NCBI GenBank assembly: GCA_900767195.1
Contig: CAAFYG010000078.1
Coordinates: 18,341 to 82,340 of the forward strand
Source: Clostridia bacterium
GTDB lineage: Bacteria > Bacillota > Clostridia > Christensenellales > Borkfalkiaceae
Length of the DNA stretch: 64,000 nucleotides
Reading direction: 5' to 3'
Shown: piece by piece, positions 41,571 through 49,682 of the stretch
Layout: each line of letters begins with the position of its first letter
Numbering within the stretch: the first letter of the stretch is position 1
The notes under the pieces: model-generated
What the model saw: only the letters and a program-made list of their open reading frames with translations
What the model was told of the DNA's origin: nothing
Databases searched by the model: none
Position numbers and translations under genes: made by a program

Positions 41571-41599
41571 TACAAGCCGAAAAAACGATATAGAGTTTT

Positions 41600-41637
41600 A
41601 CCGCCGCGGGCGATCGTCCGCGGCGGTATTTGTTTTA
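41600..41637 (+). terminator. Terminator of pyrR-uraA
   Basis: TACCGCCGCGG, loop GCGATCGT, CCGCGGCGGTA, then TTTGTTTT. Confidence 0.8.
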
Positions 41638-41649
41638 ATAATTGCCTAT

Positions 41650-41945
41650 ACTATAAGCCTTCCCCCCGGGGGGCGGGCGTCGCCCGTTTCGTAACGCACC
41701 CACAGGGTGTTTCGTAACAGACTTTTACAAACAGCTTACAATTTTAATAATTGCCTTTGATATAGCCTTCACCTCGGGGGGAAGGTGGACAAAACGAAGT
41801 TTTGGACGGATGAGGGGCGTAGCCCATTTTTGATTTTTTGAATATTTCGGAAGAAACTTCTGAAAATCAAGGGGCGCAGCTTGTTTTCCGCTAAGCCCAT
41901 TTTTTTTCTGAATTTTTTTGAGAAAAAATTTCAGAAAAAAACGGC
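41650..41945 (+). repeat. Dispersed modular hairpin repeat, locus 4
   Basis: Fills most of the 460-bp gap after uraA. Order: GCCTTCCCCCCGGGG, GGGCGTCGCCC, TTTCGTAACGCACCCACAGG, TGCCTTTGATATAGCCTTC, a second GCCTTCACCTCGGGGGGAAGG, CAAAAC-GAA-GTTTTG (41790-41804), GGACGGATGAGGGGCGTAGCC, then an AT-rich module TTTGATTTT...GAAAATCAAGGGGCG. The order is the same at loci 3, 5 and 6. Confidence 0.8.
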
Positions 41946-41985
41946 TTATCGCCGCTTGTTTTTTCTCATTAAAATCATTAAAAAC

Positions 41986-42504
41986 TTATAAATAAATCAC
42001 CCGATCGCCTTTCGCTCGCAGAAACTTTTTCACGGTGTACGCCGTGCCTCCCTTTTCTTTTCGCAAAAAAGCAATCAAGGTATCCGCCGCTTCCGCAAGA
42101 CGATCGTTGCGATAGCTCATACACCACCTTGTATACTCTTCGAAAAACGTTTTCGAAAGCGTGGGGTCGGCGTTGTCTTTCAGATGCATATACCGAGCGA
42201 TTTCTTCGTCGTTCATTTTTTCGTACTGTTTTTCGTAGGGAACGTACGCAATCAGCCGTATTTGCGGATACAATTTTTTCAAAGAAAGCACACATTCGCC
42301 CGCGAGCATGTCAAAACCGCGCGCCATACCGCAATAAAAATCCGTCGCGCCGTTTTTTATGCAATTTTCTACCGTTTCGTACAGTTTCGCGGCGGAAAAA
42401 TCGGGGTATTTTTCAATTTCTCTGTGCCCAGTAAACGCTACGCTTTTTATCGGCTTTTCCATTTGTAAAAGCTCGATTTTCAGTTGTTTTTGCTGTGTTT
42501 CCAT
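41986..42504 (-). CDS. YpsA-like SLOG protein (DUF1273)
   Basis: 172 residues (a second ATG near 42462 gives 158). The order VAFTGHREIEKYPD, then NGATDFYCGMARGFDMLAGE, then LIAYVPYEKQYEKM fits the DUF1273/YpsA branch of the SLOG superfamily. Its B. subtilis relative affects cell division, but the reaction is unknown; SLOG domains bind nucleotide-type ligands. Follows rsmG by 14 bp on the same strand. Confidence 0.85.
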   Translation of the reverse strand: METQQKQLKIELLQMEKPIKSVAFTGHREIEKYPDFSAAKLYETVENCIKNGATDFYCGMARGFDMLAGECVLSLKKLYPQIRLIAYVPYEKQYEKMNDEEIARYMHLKDNADPTLSKTFFEEYTRWCMSYRNDRLAEAADTLIAFLRKEKGGTAYTVKKFLRAKGDRVIYL

Positions 42505-42518
42505 CGTTTTTTTTGCCT

Positions 42519-43217
42519 TTACAGCGGTTGTTTTCTCTCTTTTCCGTTCCCGCGCGGGTATTTCGCCGGCGTCTGATTTACTTTTTTCACCACGGCAAGA
42601 TTTCTCTCGCCGTATCCTTCGGGCAGCTCATAGGGGAAAATTTCCGTTTTCTCTCCTCCAAGCTCTTTCACGGCGCGTTTCGCTTCATCTATTTCCGCCG
42701 TATCCGCGCTTTTATAGGCGATAAAAGCTCCGCCTTTTTTCACGAGCGGCATCGAATATTCGCACAAAACGTTCATCCGCGCCACCGCCCGTGCCACCGC
42801 AAAATCAAAATTTTCGCGGTACTTTTTCTCCCGCGCGGCGTCCTCGGAACGCATATTACAAATATTCATTCCAAAAAACCCGAGTTTATCCACAATAAAC
42901 CTTAAAAAATCGCACTTTTTCCCAACGCTTTCAAACAAGGTAAAACGCAGATCTTCCCGCAAAATTTTGAGCGGCACCGAAGGAAACCCCGCGCCCGATC
43001 CGATTTCGGCAACGCTCGCGCCTTGAAAAAACAACTCGCGCGCCGCCGCCGAATCGAGAAAATGCTTATACGTCACGTCCTTTTCTCCGGTGATCGCGGT
43101 GAGATTATATTTTTCGTTGAATTCAAGCAAATAAGCGCGGAAAGCTTCGAATTTTTCGCGATATTCCCCGCAGATCAGCCTTAAATTTTCTTCTGTATTC
43201 ACAACGAATTTTTCCAT
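42519..43217 (-). CDS. rsmG: 16S rRNA (guanine-527-N7) methyltransferase RsmG
   Basis: SAM-dependent methyltransferase of 232 residues. SAM motif VAEIGSGAGFPSVPLKI, YNLTAITGEKDVTYKHFLDS and FAVARAVARMNVLCEY mark the RsmG/GidB family. It is directly left of the origin-like region, transcribed away from it. The -10 box lies so close (43224-43229) that the start site would coincide with the ATG; no Shine-Dalgarno is visible, suggesting a leaderless mRNA. Confidence 0.95.
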   Translation of the reverse strand: MEKFVVNTEENLRLICGEYREKFEAFRAYLLEFNEKYNLTAITGEKDVTYKHFLDSAAARELFFQGASVAEIGSGAGFPSVPLKILREDLRFTLFESVGKKCDFLRFIVDKLGFFGMNICNMRSEDAAREKKYRENFDFAVARAVARMNVLCEYSMPLVKKGGAFIAYKSADTAEIDEAKRAVKELGGEKTEIFPYELPEGYGERNLAVVKKVNQTPAKYPRGNGKERKQPL

Positions 43218-43223
43218 ACGTCC

Positions 43224-43252
43224 ATTATATCACAAGCCTGAAAAAAACACAA
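43224..43252 (-). promoter_or_regulatory. Promoter of rsmG, apparently leaderless
   Basis: Minus strand TTGTGT (43252-43247), 17 bp, TATAAT (43229-43224); the ATG at 43217 is 7 nt after the -10 box. Confidence 0.65.
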
Positions 43253-43261
43253 GTTTTTTTA

Positions 43262-43620
43262 ATACCTCTCTTTATTTTCCTTTTTCCACAGATTCCACAT
43301 TTTATTGTTTCTGCTTTTTCCACTTATCCACATTTTCTGTGGATAACTTTTATTTTTTCATAATTATGCATTTTTTTCTTATATTTGCACGGTCAATTTT
43401 CCCACGATTTTGTTTTTCTTCCACTTATCCACATTTTTCTTCCACCTTTCTTCCACAAATTTTATTCTCTTTTCCACATTCTAAAAAAGCTTGAAAATAA
43501 AGGGATTTTTCGCGTTTTTTTTCTCTTATCCACAATTCCACTCCGCCTAATATTATTACTAATATTCGATATGTAATAACAATCAACTGCACGGAAAGAG
43601 CCGCAAATTTTTTGGGGATC
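43262..43620. other. Probable chromosomal replication origin (oriC) with DnaA boxes
   Basis: Perfect TTATCCACA boxes at 43324-43332, 43425-43433 and 43526-43534 on the plus strand and 43338-43346 (TGTGGATAA) on the minus strand. Several near matches ending TTCCACA also occur (43284-43290, 43450-43458, 43471-43478). Next is AT-rich sequence (43491-43600, including CCTAATATTATTACTAATATT) suitable for unwinding. It lies between divergent rsmG and dnaN. dnaA, normally beside it, is absent. Confidence 0.85.
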
Positions 43621-43707
43621 TAAGAAAAATTTTTTCGTCCGCGCAGATCCTATCGGAAAGGGAAAAACGAAAATCAAAAGAAATTTTTTTATATAAAAGA
43701 TTTTTGC

Positions 43708-43736
43708 TTGCAAAAATACACGGAATATGGTACAAT
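43708..43736 (+). promoter_or_regulatory. Promoter of dnaN
   Basis: TTGCAA (43708-43713), 17 bp, TACAAT (43731-43736), with a leader of about 120 nt before dnaN. Confidence 0.75.
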
Positions 43737-43860
43737 GTACGGGTGAGAATAAGGCTTTTTCTCTGTTTTGTTATCATTTTCTTCTTGCCGCGGTAAAGCG
43801 GAAAGAAACCGGGTATACACAGAAAAAAGAAAAGCCGTTTCAAGGGAGGTTTAGCAAGCT

Positions 43861-44961
43861 ATGAAATTCGTATGCGATTCCATCGATTTATCTTACGCGG
43901 CAGGCACCGTGGTGAAAGCCTGCGCCGTGAGAACTCTCACGCCCGTGCTTGAATGTATCAGAATGCAGGTGAAAAACGACGGCGTTACGCTTTCCGCTTA
44001 CGACGGCGAACTTTCGATCGAAAAAAGCTTTAAAGCAGACGTTCTGGAAGAAGGCGAAGCATGCGTGAACGGCAGACTTTTCACCGATTTTATCGGCAAA
44101 ATCGGCAATACGCAGATCACCGTAGGCACGGAAGAGCAAGGTCTTGAAATTCGCTACGACGATTCGCGTTCGTTTATGCAGGTGCTTCCCGCCGACGAAT
44201 TTCCTCGCCTCGACTGCGGCGAAAGTATCGGCTCGTTCGAAGTGGAAGAAGGCAAATTCAAAAATCTCGTGGCGCGCAGTATTTTTTGTTGCGCGTCCGA
44301 TGATTCCCGCCCTATTTTAAAGGGCTGTCTTTTAGAAACGGAAGGCGGCATGCTCCGCGCTTCCGCGCTCGACGGCTACCGTATGGCCACCACCGAATGT
44401 GAAATCGCCGGCGGCGACGACGGCAAAAAAATCGTATGCCCGGCGCGTACGCTCGGCGAAATTTCAAGAATGCTCGCGGGGGCGGATAAGCTTTTAAAAG
44501 TAGAATTTTCGGCGAACCATCTGCGCGTCGTCGTAGACGAAACCACGCTGATTTCTCGCTTGTATACGGGCGAATTCGTAAAGCGCGAGAATATTTTCCC
44601 GCCTTCATTCACCACGGAAGTCACTTTGAAGCGCACGGAACTTATCGAGAGCGTAGAGCGCGCGAGCGTTCTTATCCGCGGCGAGAAAAACAACCTGATC
44701 ATTATGGAAGTGAAAGGCGGCGCGGTGTACGTAACGGCAAATTCCGAAATCGGCAACGTGGCGGAAAAGGTGAACGCCGTGCTTGAAGGCAAAGAAATCC
44801 GCATCGCCATGAACGGAAAATACGTGCTTGACGCTTTAAAAGCGCTCGACGAAGAAGAGATCGTGATGTATATGAATACGCCGATCGCGCCGTTCGTTCT
44901 GAAAAATAAAAAAAATAAATACGGGGCATATCTCATTTTACCTGTGAGAACAACCGCATAA
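43861..44961 (+). CDS. dnaN: DNA polymerase III sliding clamp (beta subunit)
   Basis: 366 residues, the normal clamp length, three repeated domains. MKFVCDSIDLSYAAGTVVKA start, SAYDGELSIEKSF, ALDGYRMAT near the middle, and the C-terminal IAPFVLKNKKNKYGAYLILPVRT are typical. It tethers polymerase to DNA. Strong ribosome binding site GGGAGG. It is the first gene right of the origin; dnaA, which precedes it in most bacteria, is not in the window. rpmH follows from its own promoter. Confidence 0.97.
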   Translation: MKFVCDSIDLSYAAGTVVKACAVRTLTPVLECIRMQVKNDGVTLSAYDGELSIEKSFKADVLEEGEACVNGRLFTDFIGKIGNTQITVGTEEQGLEIRYDDSRSFMQVLPADEFPRLDCGESIGSFEVEEGKFKNLVARSIFCCASDDSRPILKGCLLETEGGMLRASALDGYRMATTECEIAGGDDGKKIVCPARTLGEISRMLAGADKLLKVEFSANHLRVVVDETTLISRLYTGEFVKRENIFPPSFTTEVTLKRTELIESVERASVLIRGEKNNLIIMEVKGGAVYVTANSEIGNVAEKVNAVLEGKEIRIAMNGKYVLDALKALDEEEIVMYMNTPIAPFVLKNKKNKYGAYLILPVRTTA

Positions 44962-44965
44962 ACGC

Positions 44966-44994
44966 TTGACGAGGCGAGCCGTTTTGTGTATAAT
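44966..44994 (+). promoter_or_regulatory. Promoter of rpmH-rnpA
   Basis: TTGACG (44966-44971), 17 bp, TATAAT (44989-44994), 5 bp after the dnaN stop. Confidence 0.85.
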
Positions 44995-45074
44995 AAACGG
45001 GATAGTCGCTTTCGGGCGCAAAAAAACGATAAAAATTCGATAAGAGATCTTAAAGATCGTAAGGAGAAACAATC

Positions 45075-45209
45075 ATGAAAAGAACGTACCAACCCAAGAA
45101 AAGACAGAGAAGCAAAGTACACGGATTCAGAGAAAGAATGTCTACGAAAGGCGGAAGAAATGTTTTGAAGAGAAGAAGAAACAAGGGAAGAAAGCAGCTT
45201 TCCAAGTAA
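45075..45209 (+). CDS. rpmH: 50S ribosomal protein L34
   Basis: 44-residue basic protein reading [18 protein letters not shown], then [20 protein letters not shown], a perfect L34. ATG with AAGGAG. A 187-bp gap of hairpin-rich sequence without a gene separates it from rnpA. The usual order is rpmH-rnpA to the left of dnaA; here both are co-directional with and downstream of dnaN. Confidence 0.98.
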   Translation: MKRTYQPKKRQRSKVHGFRERMSTKGGRNVLKRRRNKGRKQLSK

Positions 45210-45396
45210 TCTTTGCGTGAAAAAAAGCGGCGTGCCGCGATAAAAAACGCGTTTCAAAAAGCATTTCCGCGCTGAAAAAAGCGGAAAAAAAGCCGCATTT
45301 TTGCCGTTTTTCGGCGTATGCGGCTGTTCGTTTTATTGATAAACGGCGGAATCCGGCGAAAAATCGCGGCGGAACGCACGAAAAGCGGGTAGAAAG

Positions 45397-45714
45397 GTGG
45401 AGTATAAAAGGCTGAAAAAACAAACGGAAATACAGCAGCTTTTCAGAAACGGAAAGCGCGCGTTTTCGGGCAGTCTTACGCTTTTGTATCTCCCGGCGGA
45501 AGAACATTTTTTCGCGGTATCCGTGGGAAAGAAGCACGGAAAAAGCGTACAGAGAAACAGGATCAAGCGGCTTTTGCGCGAAGCGTACCGGCTGAATATC
45601 AAAAATCTGCGCGGCACGTATAAAATCGTGGCTTTACCGAAGGTAAAAGACGAGTATTCTTTTTCCGCGTTCGATAAAGACGTGAAAGAAATCATACGGA
45701 GAAAAAAGCTGTGA
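45397..45714 (+). CDS. rnpA: Ribonuclease P protein component
   Basis: 105 residues, GTG start (VEYKRLKKQTEIQQLFRNGKR). The RNR signature is in QRNRIKRLLREAYRLN, and SVGKKHGKSV precedes it. It binds the RNase P RNA for tRNA 5' maturation. The ribosome binding site is weak. Its stop overlaps the GTG of yidD (GTGA). Confidence 0.93.
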   Translation: MEYKRLKKQTEIQQLFRNGKRAFSGSLTLLYLPAEEHFFAVSVGKKHGKSVQRNRIKRLLREAYRLNIKNLRGTYKIVALPKVKDEYSFSAFDKDVKEIIRRKKL

Positions 45715-46067
45715 AGCGCGTCCCGGGCGAAGAAAGAACAATCGCGCCCGATTATTATGCGGATTTTTTGCCGCAACCGTCTTTGAGCGATCTTCTCTAC
45801 GTCAACGGGCGCGTGCTTTCGAAAATTTTCAAGCCTTATCTGAAAATGCTTTGCATGCGGCTGATTATTTTCTATCAGAAGCGCATTTCGCGCCACACGT
45901 GCCTTTATCGCCCCACCTGTTCGCAATATACGCTCGAAAGCATCAATAATCGCGGCGTGATTTCGGGGATTCTTCTCGGCGCGTGGCGGATTCTACGGTG
46001 CAATCCGTTTTCGAAAGGCGGCTACGATCCTCCCAAAGAAAACCGGTATCAAAAATGGGTGCTTTGA
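45711..46067 (+). CDS. yidD: Membrane protein insertion efficiency factor YidD
   Basis: 118 residues from a GTG overlapping the rnpA stop. The YidD core starts near residue 47: LIIFYQKRISRHTCLYRPTC, SQYTLESI, LGAWRILRCNPFSKGGYDP, with its conserved Cys residues. YidD is usually 70-85 residues; here a 45-residue polar N-terminal extension (VKRVPGEERTIAPDYYADF) precedes it. An internal ATG near 45849 could give the usual length but lacks coupling. It assists YidC, encoded next. Confidence 0.9.
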   Translation: MKRVPGEERTIAPDYYADFLPQPSLSDLLYVNGRVLSKIFKPYLKMLCMRLIIFYQKRISRHTCLYRPTCSQYTLESINNRGVISGILLGAWRILRCNPFSKGGYDPPKENRYQKWVL

Positions 46068-46127
46068 AAGAAAGAACGAAAAAAACGCATGCAAAAGTAA
46101 AAAAATAAACGACGGAAATTATGTAAA

Positions 46128-47519
46128 ATGCAGATACTTCAAATTTTAGCGGCCAACGCAGCGAAAATCGTCGTGCCGGGTACTCCCGCCGACGTGGTCA
46201 AGCTGGACTGGATCGCCCGCATCATCAGAGCCATTATCGAAGGCGTCGGCAGCGTAGGCGTGGGAATCATTTTATTCTCGCTTGCTTTAAAAGCGATCGT
46301 TTTGCCTTTTGATATTTATCAGCGCGTTTCGATGACGAAGCAAAACGCCAAAATGAAAGAAAATCAGGCGAAAATGGAAAAGCTTCAGAAACAGTATGCC
46401 AACGATAAGGCGGCGTACAATCAGAAGCTGATGGAAATGTATAAAGAAAACGGCATTTCGATGTTTTCTTCTTGCCTGCCCGCCATTTTATCCATCGTGA
46501 TTTTCATCGTGGCGATCAATTCGTTCAACGCCTATTCGAGATACGCGATGGTGAATAACTATAACGATCTCGTGGAAGCATACCGCGGCGAAATTTTCAC
46601 GCACACCGCGGAAATCAAAGAAGAAAATATCGTTACGGGCAATTATAAAGACGGCAGTTACGAAATCGCGACGGACGGAAACGGCGAATATTATCTCGTG
46701 ATCGATAGCGATAATCATCATTTCGTCACCATGGCGGCGGCGCGCGAAAAAGAAAACGGCGCGTTCAGAGAATACGCCACAGCGGAAGAAAAAATCTCGT
46801 ATATCAAAAACAAAGAAAAAGAATTTTTCGTAGACGCGGATAAGTATAACGCAAGCAATTCCGCGGCGTTTTCGGCGGACGAATGTGCAAACGCCATTAA
46901 AAAAAGCGCGCAGGATCGCGTGAAAAACGAGTATGAAAAAAACGTATCGGGCGGCATGAAATTCCTTTGGATCAAGAATATCTGGGAAACGGACGCCACG
47001 TTCAAGCATCCGATGCAATCGTACGGCGATTTCAAAAGCTCGGCGTTCACTTCTTCGGGGTGCGGCAAGGCGGACGATTCTACGATCTTCACGCCGTACA
47101 CCGAAACGGACTACGAAACCGTAACGCTCGAATTAAAGGATTATAAGAGCAAGGCAAACGGCTATTATATTTTAATCGCGCTTTCGATCGGCACGATTTT
47201 ATTGCAGCAATTCGTCACGATGCGTTCGCAGAAAGAGCAGCAGAAATTCTCTTCGGCAGACGGCACGGGCGCGGCAAATCAGAAAATGATGATGGTGGTA
47301 ATGACGGTGATGTTCGCCATCTTCTCGTTCATGTATTCTTCCGCGTTCTCGATCTACATGATCACGAGCAATATCGTATCGTTGATCATGACGCTTGTGA
47401 TCAATAAAGTCGTAGCCATGGTGATGACGAAGCAGGAAGAGAAAAAAATGCAGGAAAAATACAACAATCGTTTTCCGGGCAGATCGTACAAAAACGAAAA
47501 AAATCAGAAGAAAAAGTAA
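46128..47519 (+). CDS. yidC: Membrane protein insertase YidC with enlarged loop
   Basis: 463 residues; inserts proteins into the membrane. The early amphipathic/TM1 region, the cytoplasmic helical hairpin (MTKQNAKMKENQAKMEKLQK) and TM2 (SSCLPAILSIVIFIVAINSF) are followed by the late helices (YYILIALSIGTILLQQFV, MMVVMTVMFAIFSFMYSSAF). Firmicutes YidC proteins are about 260-290 residues. The difference is a roughly 190-residue hydrophilic insertion (about residues 135-335) in the extracytoplasmic loop after TM2, with WIKNIWETDATFKHP near its end. The C-terminus is Lys-rich, as expected for ribosome contact. Confidence 0.93.
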   Translation: MQILQILAANAAKIVVPGTPADVVKLDWIARIIRAIIEGVGSVGVGIILFSLALKAIVLPFDIYQRVSMTKQNAKMKENQAKMEKLQKQYANDKAAYNQKLMEMYKENGISMFSSCLPAILSIVIFIVAINSFNAYSRYAMVNNYNDLVEAYRGEIFTHTAEIKEENIVTGNYKDGSYEIATDGNGEYYLVIDSDNHHFVTMAAAREKENGAFREYATAEEKISYIKNKEKEFFVDADKYNASNSAAFSADECANAIKKSAQDRVKNEYEKNVSGGMKFLWIKNIWETDATFKHPMQSYGDFKSSAFTSSGCGKADDSTIFTPYTETDYETVTLELKDYKSKANGYYILIALSIGTILLQQFVTMRSQKEQQKFSSADGTGAANQKMMMVVMTVMFAIFSFMYSSAFSIYMITSNIVSLIMTLVINKVVAMVMTKQEEKKMQEKYNNRFPGRSYKNEKNQKKK

Positions 47520-47552
47520 ATTCTTAAAAAACAAGGAGTTTTCAGAATAAAA

Positions 47553-48620
47553 ATGCAGAAATTTAAAGAATACACCGCGAAAACCTCGGAAGAGGCGATC
47601 GAAATCGGTTTGAAAGATTTGGGGTTGACAAAAGAAAACGCCGAAATCCGCGTGATCGAAGAAGGCAAGAAAAAATTATTCGGCTCGGTGAAAGCGCGCG
47701 TGGAAATCGCGCCGCTCGGCGATGATGAAACGGCAGAAAACGCGGCAGAAACCGAGGCAGAAAGCGCGGAAAAAACGATTACGGAAGAAACGCAGGCGGA
47801 AGAAAAAACGGACGCGACAAACGAAAAGAAAAAGCGTCTTGCGAAAATTCAGAAGAACGCGGAAGGCAAAACCGACGGCGAGAGAGCCGTAGAATTTTTA
47901 GACGGCTTGTTTACGATTATGCATATCGCGGCGGCAACCGAGCTTGTGGCGGAAAACGAAGAAATTCACATCAACGTAACGGCGGCGAACAATAACGCGC
48001 TGATCGGCAGAAAAGGCATGGTGCTCGACGCGGCGCAAACGCTTGCGGGCGCGGTGGCGAATATCGGCAGAGAAGATTATAAGCGCGTGGTGGTAGACTG
48101 CGAAAACTATCGCGAAAACCGCGAAGAAACGTTGGAACGTCTTGCGCATAATCTTGCGGCGAAAGCGGTGCGCCTCGGCAGAAAAGTGCGGCTCGAACCG
48201 ATGAACCCGTACGAGCGTCGCATCATTCACGCCGCGCTTTCTCAAAGCCGCGAAGTCACCACCGAAAGCGAGGGGAAAGAACCGGCGCGCTATATCGTGA
48301 TTATTCCCGCGGGCGCAGAAGACGATCTTCCTCCCCTGTATGCCGGCAACGATAAGAGAGAAGCGGAAAGATTCAACCGCAGCGAAAAAAGCGGCTTTAA
48401 TAAAGGCTATCGCGACGGCGGCAAAGGCGGCAGAGAAAATCGCGGCGGACGCGGCGGCTACGGAAACAGAAATAATCGCGGCGGAAAAGGCGGCTTTAAT
48501 CGCGGCGGCAGACCTTCCGGAGATCGTTCTTCCATCTATAAAAAACCGGCGGGCGATTTTTTCGGCACGTTTCTCGGGAACAGCGGCAACAACGAAAACA
48601 ACGATAATAAAGAAGAGTAA
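47553..48620 (+). CDS. jag: RNA-binding protein Jag/KhpB with RGG-like tail
   Basis: 355 residues: Jag-N domain (EYTAKTSEEAIEIGLKDL), an acidic linker (about 65-110), KH domain (NALIGRKGMVLDAAQTLAG) and R3H domain (LEPMNPYERRIIHAALSQ). The last 90 residues are Gly/Arg/Asn/Lys-rich (GGRGGYGNRNNRGGKGGFNR), like eukaryotic RGG RNA-binding tails, and longer than in typical KhpB. It binds RNA and regulates cell elongation in other Firmicutes. Follows yidC closely, the conserved order. Confidence 0.93.
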   Translation: MQKFKEYTAKTSEEAIEIGLKDLGLTKENAEIRVIEEGKKKLFGSVKARVEIAPLGDDETAENAAETEAESAEKTITEETQAEEKTDATNEKKKRLAKIQKNAEGKTDGERAVEFLDGLFTIMHIAAATELVAENEEIHINVTAANNNALIGRKGMVLDAAQTLAGAVANIGREDYKRVVVDCENYRENREETLERLAHNLAAKAVRLGRKVRLEPMNPYERRIIHAALSQSREVTTESEGKEPARYIVIIPAGAEDDLPPLYAGNDKREAERFNRSEKSGFNKGYRDGGKGGRENRGGRGGYGNRNNRGGKGGFNRGGRPSGDRSSIYKKPAGDFFGTFLGNSGNNENNDNKEE

Positions 48621-48645
48621 AATTTTCAAAAGAAAACAAAAAGCG

Positions 48646-48680
48646 GGGGCGGAGTTTCAAAAACTTCGCCCCTGTTTTAT
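48646..48680. terminator. Bidirectional terminator
   Basis: GGGGCGGAGTTT (48646-48657), loop CAA, AAACTTCGCCCC (48661-48672), then TGTTTT; on the minus strand CTTTTTGTTTTC follows. Serves jag and the DUF4097 operon. Next to it CGCCGTGCGGTAA occurs twice (minus strand, about 48692-48735). Confidence 0.8.
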
Positions 48681-48734
48681 GCCGATTTTTCAAGTTACCG
48701 CACGGCGTTACCGCTCGTTTTTTACCGCACGGCG

Positions 48735-49682
48735 TCAGCGCACGCTGATTTTAATATCCCCCGTGCTTGTTTTAATTTCACATTTTCCGCCCGAAGAAGC
48801 CGGCACATTCACTTCGCCCGTGGAAGTATCCGTCACGAACGATTTTCCGCTTAAAAGACTTCCCGTCACGTCGCCGGTGCTTGTTTTTACGTAAATTTCG
48901 GCGGCGTCGCAGCCGATAAACGTCACGTTGCCCGTGCTTCGTTCCACGGAAATTTTATTTTTCGATACAACGTTTTCCAACGCAAGATCGCCCGTGCTGC
49001 CATCCGAAATAAGATTTTCGCACGTAACGTTCGTTAAATGCGCGTTGCCCGTAGAAACGTTCACCGCAAAATCGCCGCCGCACGTCGCGCCCGAAACGAT
49101 TAAATTTCCGGTTGTCGAGGAAAGATCCGCCGCGCCGCAGAAAACGTCGTCAACGCCGATATTTCCCGTTGTCGTTTTGATTTTCAACGCCCCGGAAATC
49201 GCCGCGCCGAAATGCACGTCGCCCGTCGTCAAAGAAATCTCCGCGCGCTCGAAAGCGTAGTCTTTTGAAATCTCAACGCTGCCCGTGCTGCTTTCGATAC
49301 GGAGCGCGGAAAAGTGCGTTTTTGTAAGGTATACCGTGATTTTCGGCTCTTCGAAATCGAAGCCGATATAATCGTACCACGCTTTCCGCTCGCCGATTTT
49401 CACGGTGAGCGCTCCGTTTTCCACGGTAACCGCGTGCGTTTCTTTTTTGTCTTCGTAGCACTCAACGCGGCACTCGCCGTCTTCCGAAGCGGCAAAAGCG
49501 ATATTTGCCGTTCGCGTGGAAATCGAAATCTCGTTGAAATCTTCGCCGATTTTCGTGACGTGCGTTTCGTAGTCCGCTGCGGAAAGATTTTTAAATTTCC
49601 AATTTGCCGCCGCCAGAGCGCAGAAAAAAACAATCGCGCCGAGTAAAATCAAAGATCCCGCAATCATAAAAGCCTTTTTCAT
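48735..49682 (-). CDS. DUF4097-type membrane-anchored beta-helix protein
   Basis: 315 residues: N-terminal membrane helix (FMIAGSLILLGAIVFFCALA), then repeating short beta-strand units, each with an S/T-T-G motif (ESSTGSVEIS, TTTGNIGVDD, STGNAHLT, STGDLALE, STGDVTGS), the pattern of the DUF4097 family. These proteins sit outside the membrane and often serve as regulators or sensors in envelope-stress operons. The start overlaps the DUF1700 stop by 4 bp, third in the PadR operon. Confidence 0.88.
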   Translation of the reverse strand: MKKAFMIAGSLILLGAIVFFCALAAANWKFKNLSAADYETHVTKIGEDFNEISISTRTANIAFAASEDGECRVECYEDKKETHAVTVENGALTVKIGERKAWYDYIGFDFEEPKITVYLTKTHFSALRIESSTGSVEISKDYAFERAEISLTTGDVHFGAAISGALKIKTTTGNIGVDDVFCGAADLSSTTGNLIVSGATCGGDFAVNVSTGNAHLTNVTCENLISDGSTGDLALENVVSKNKISVERSTGNVTFIGCDAAEIYVKTSTGDVTGSLLSGKSFVTDTSTGEVNVPASSGGKCEIKTSTGDIKISVR

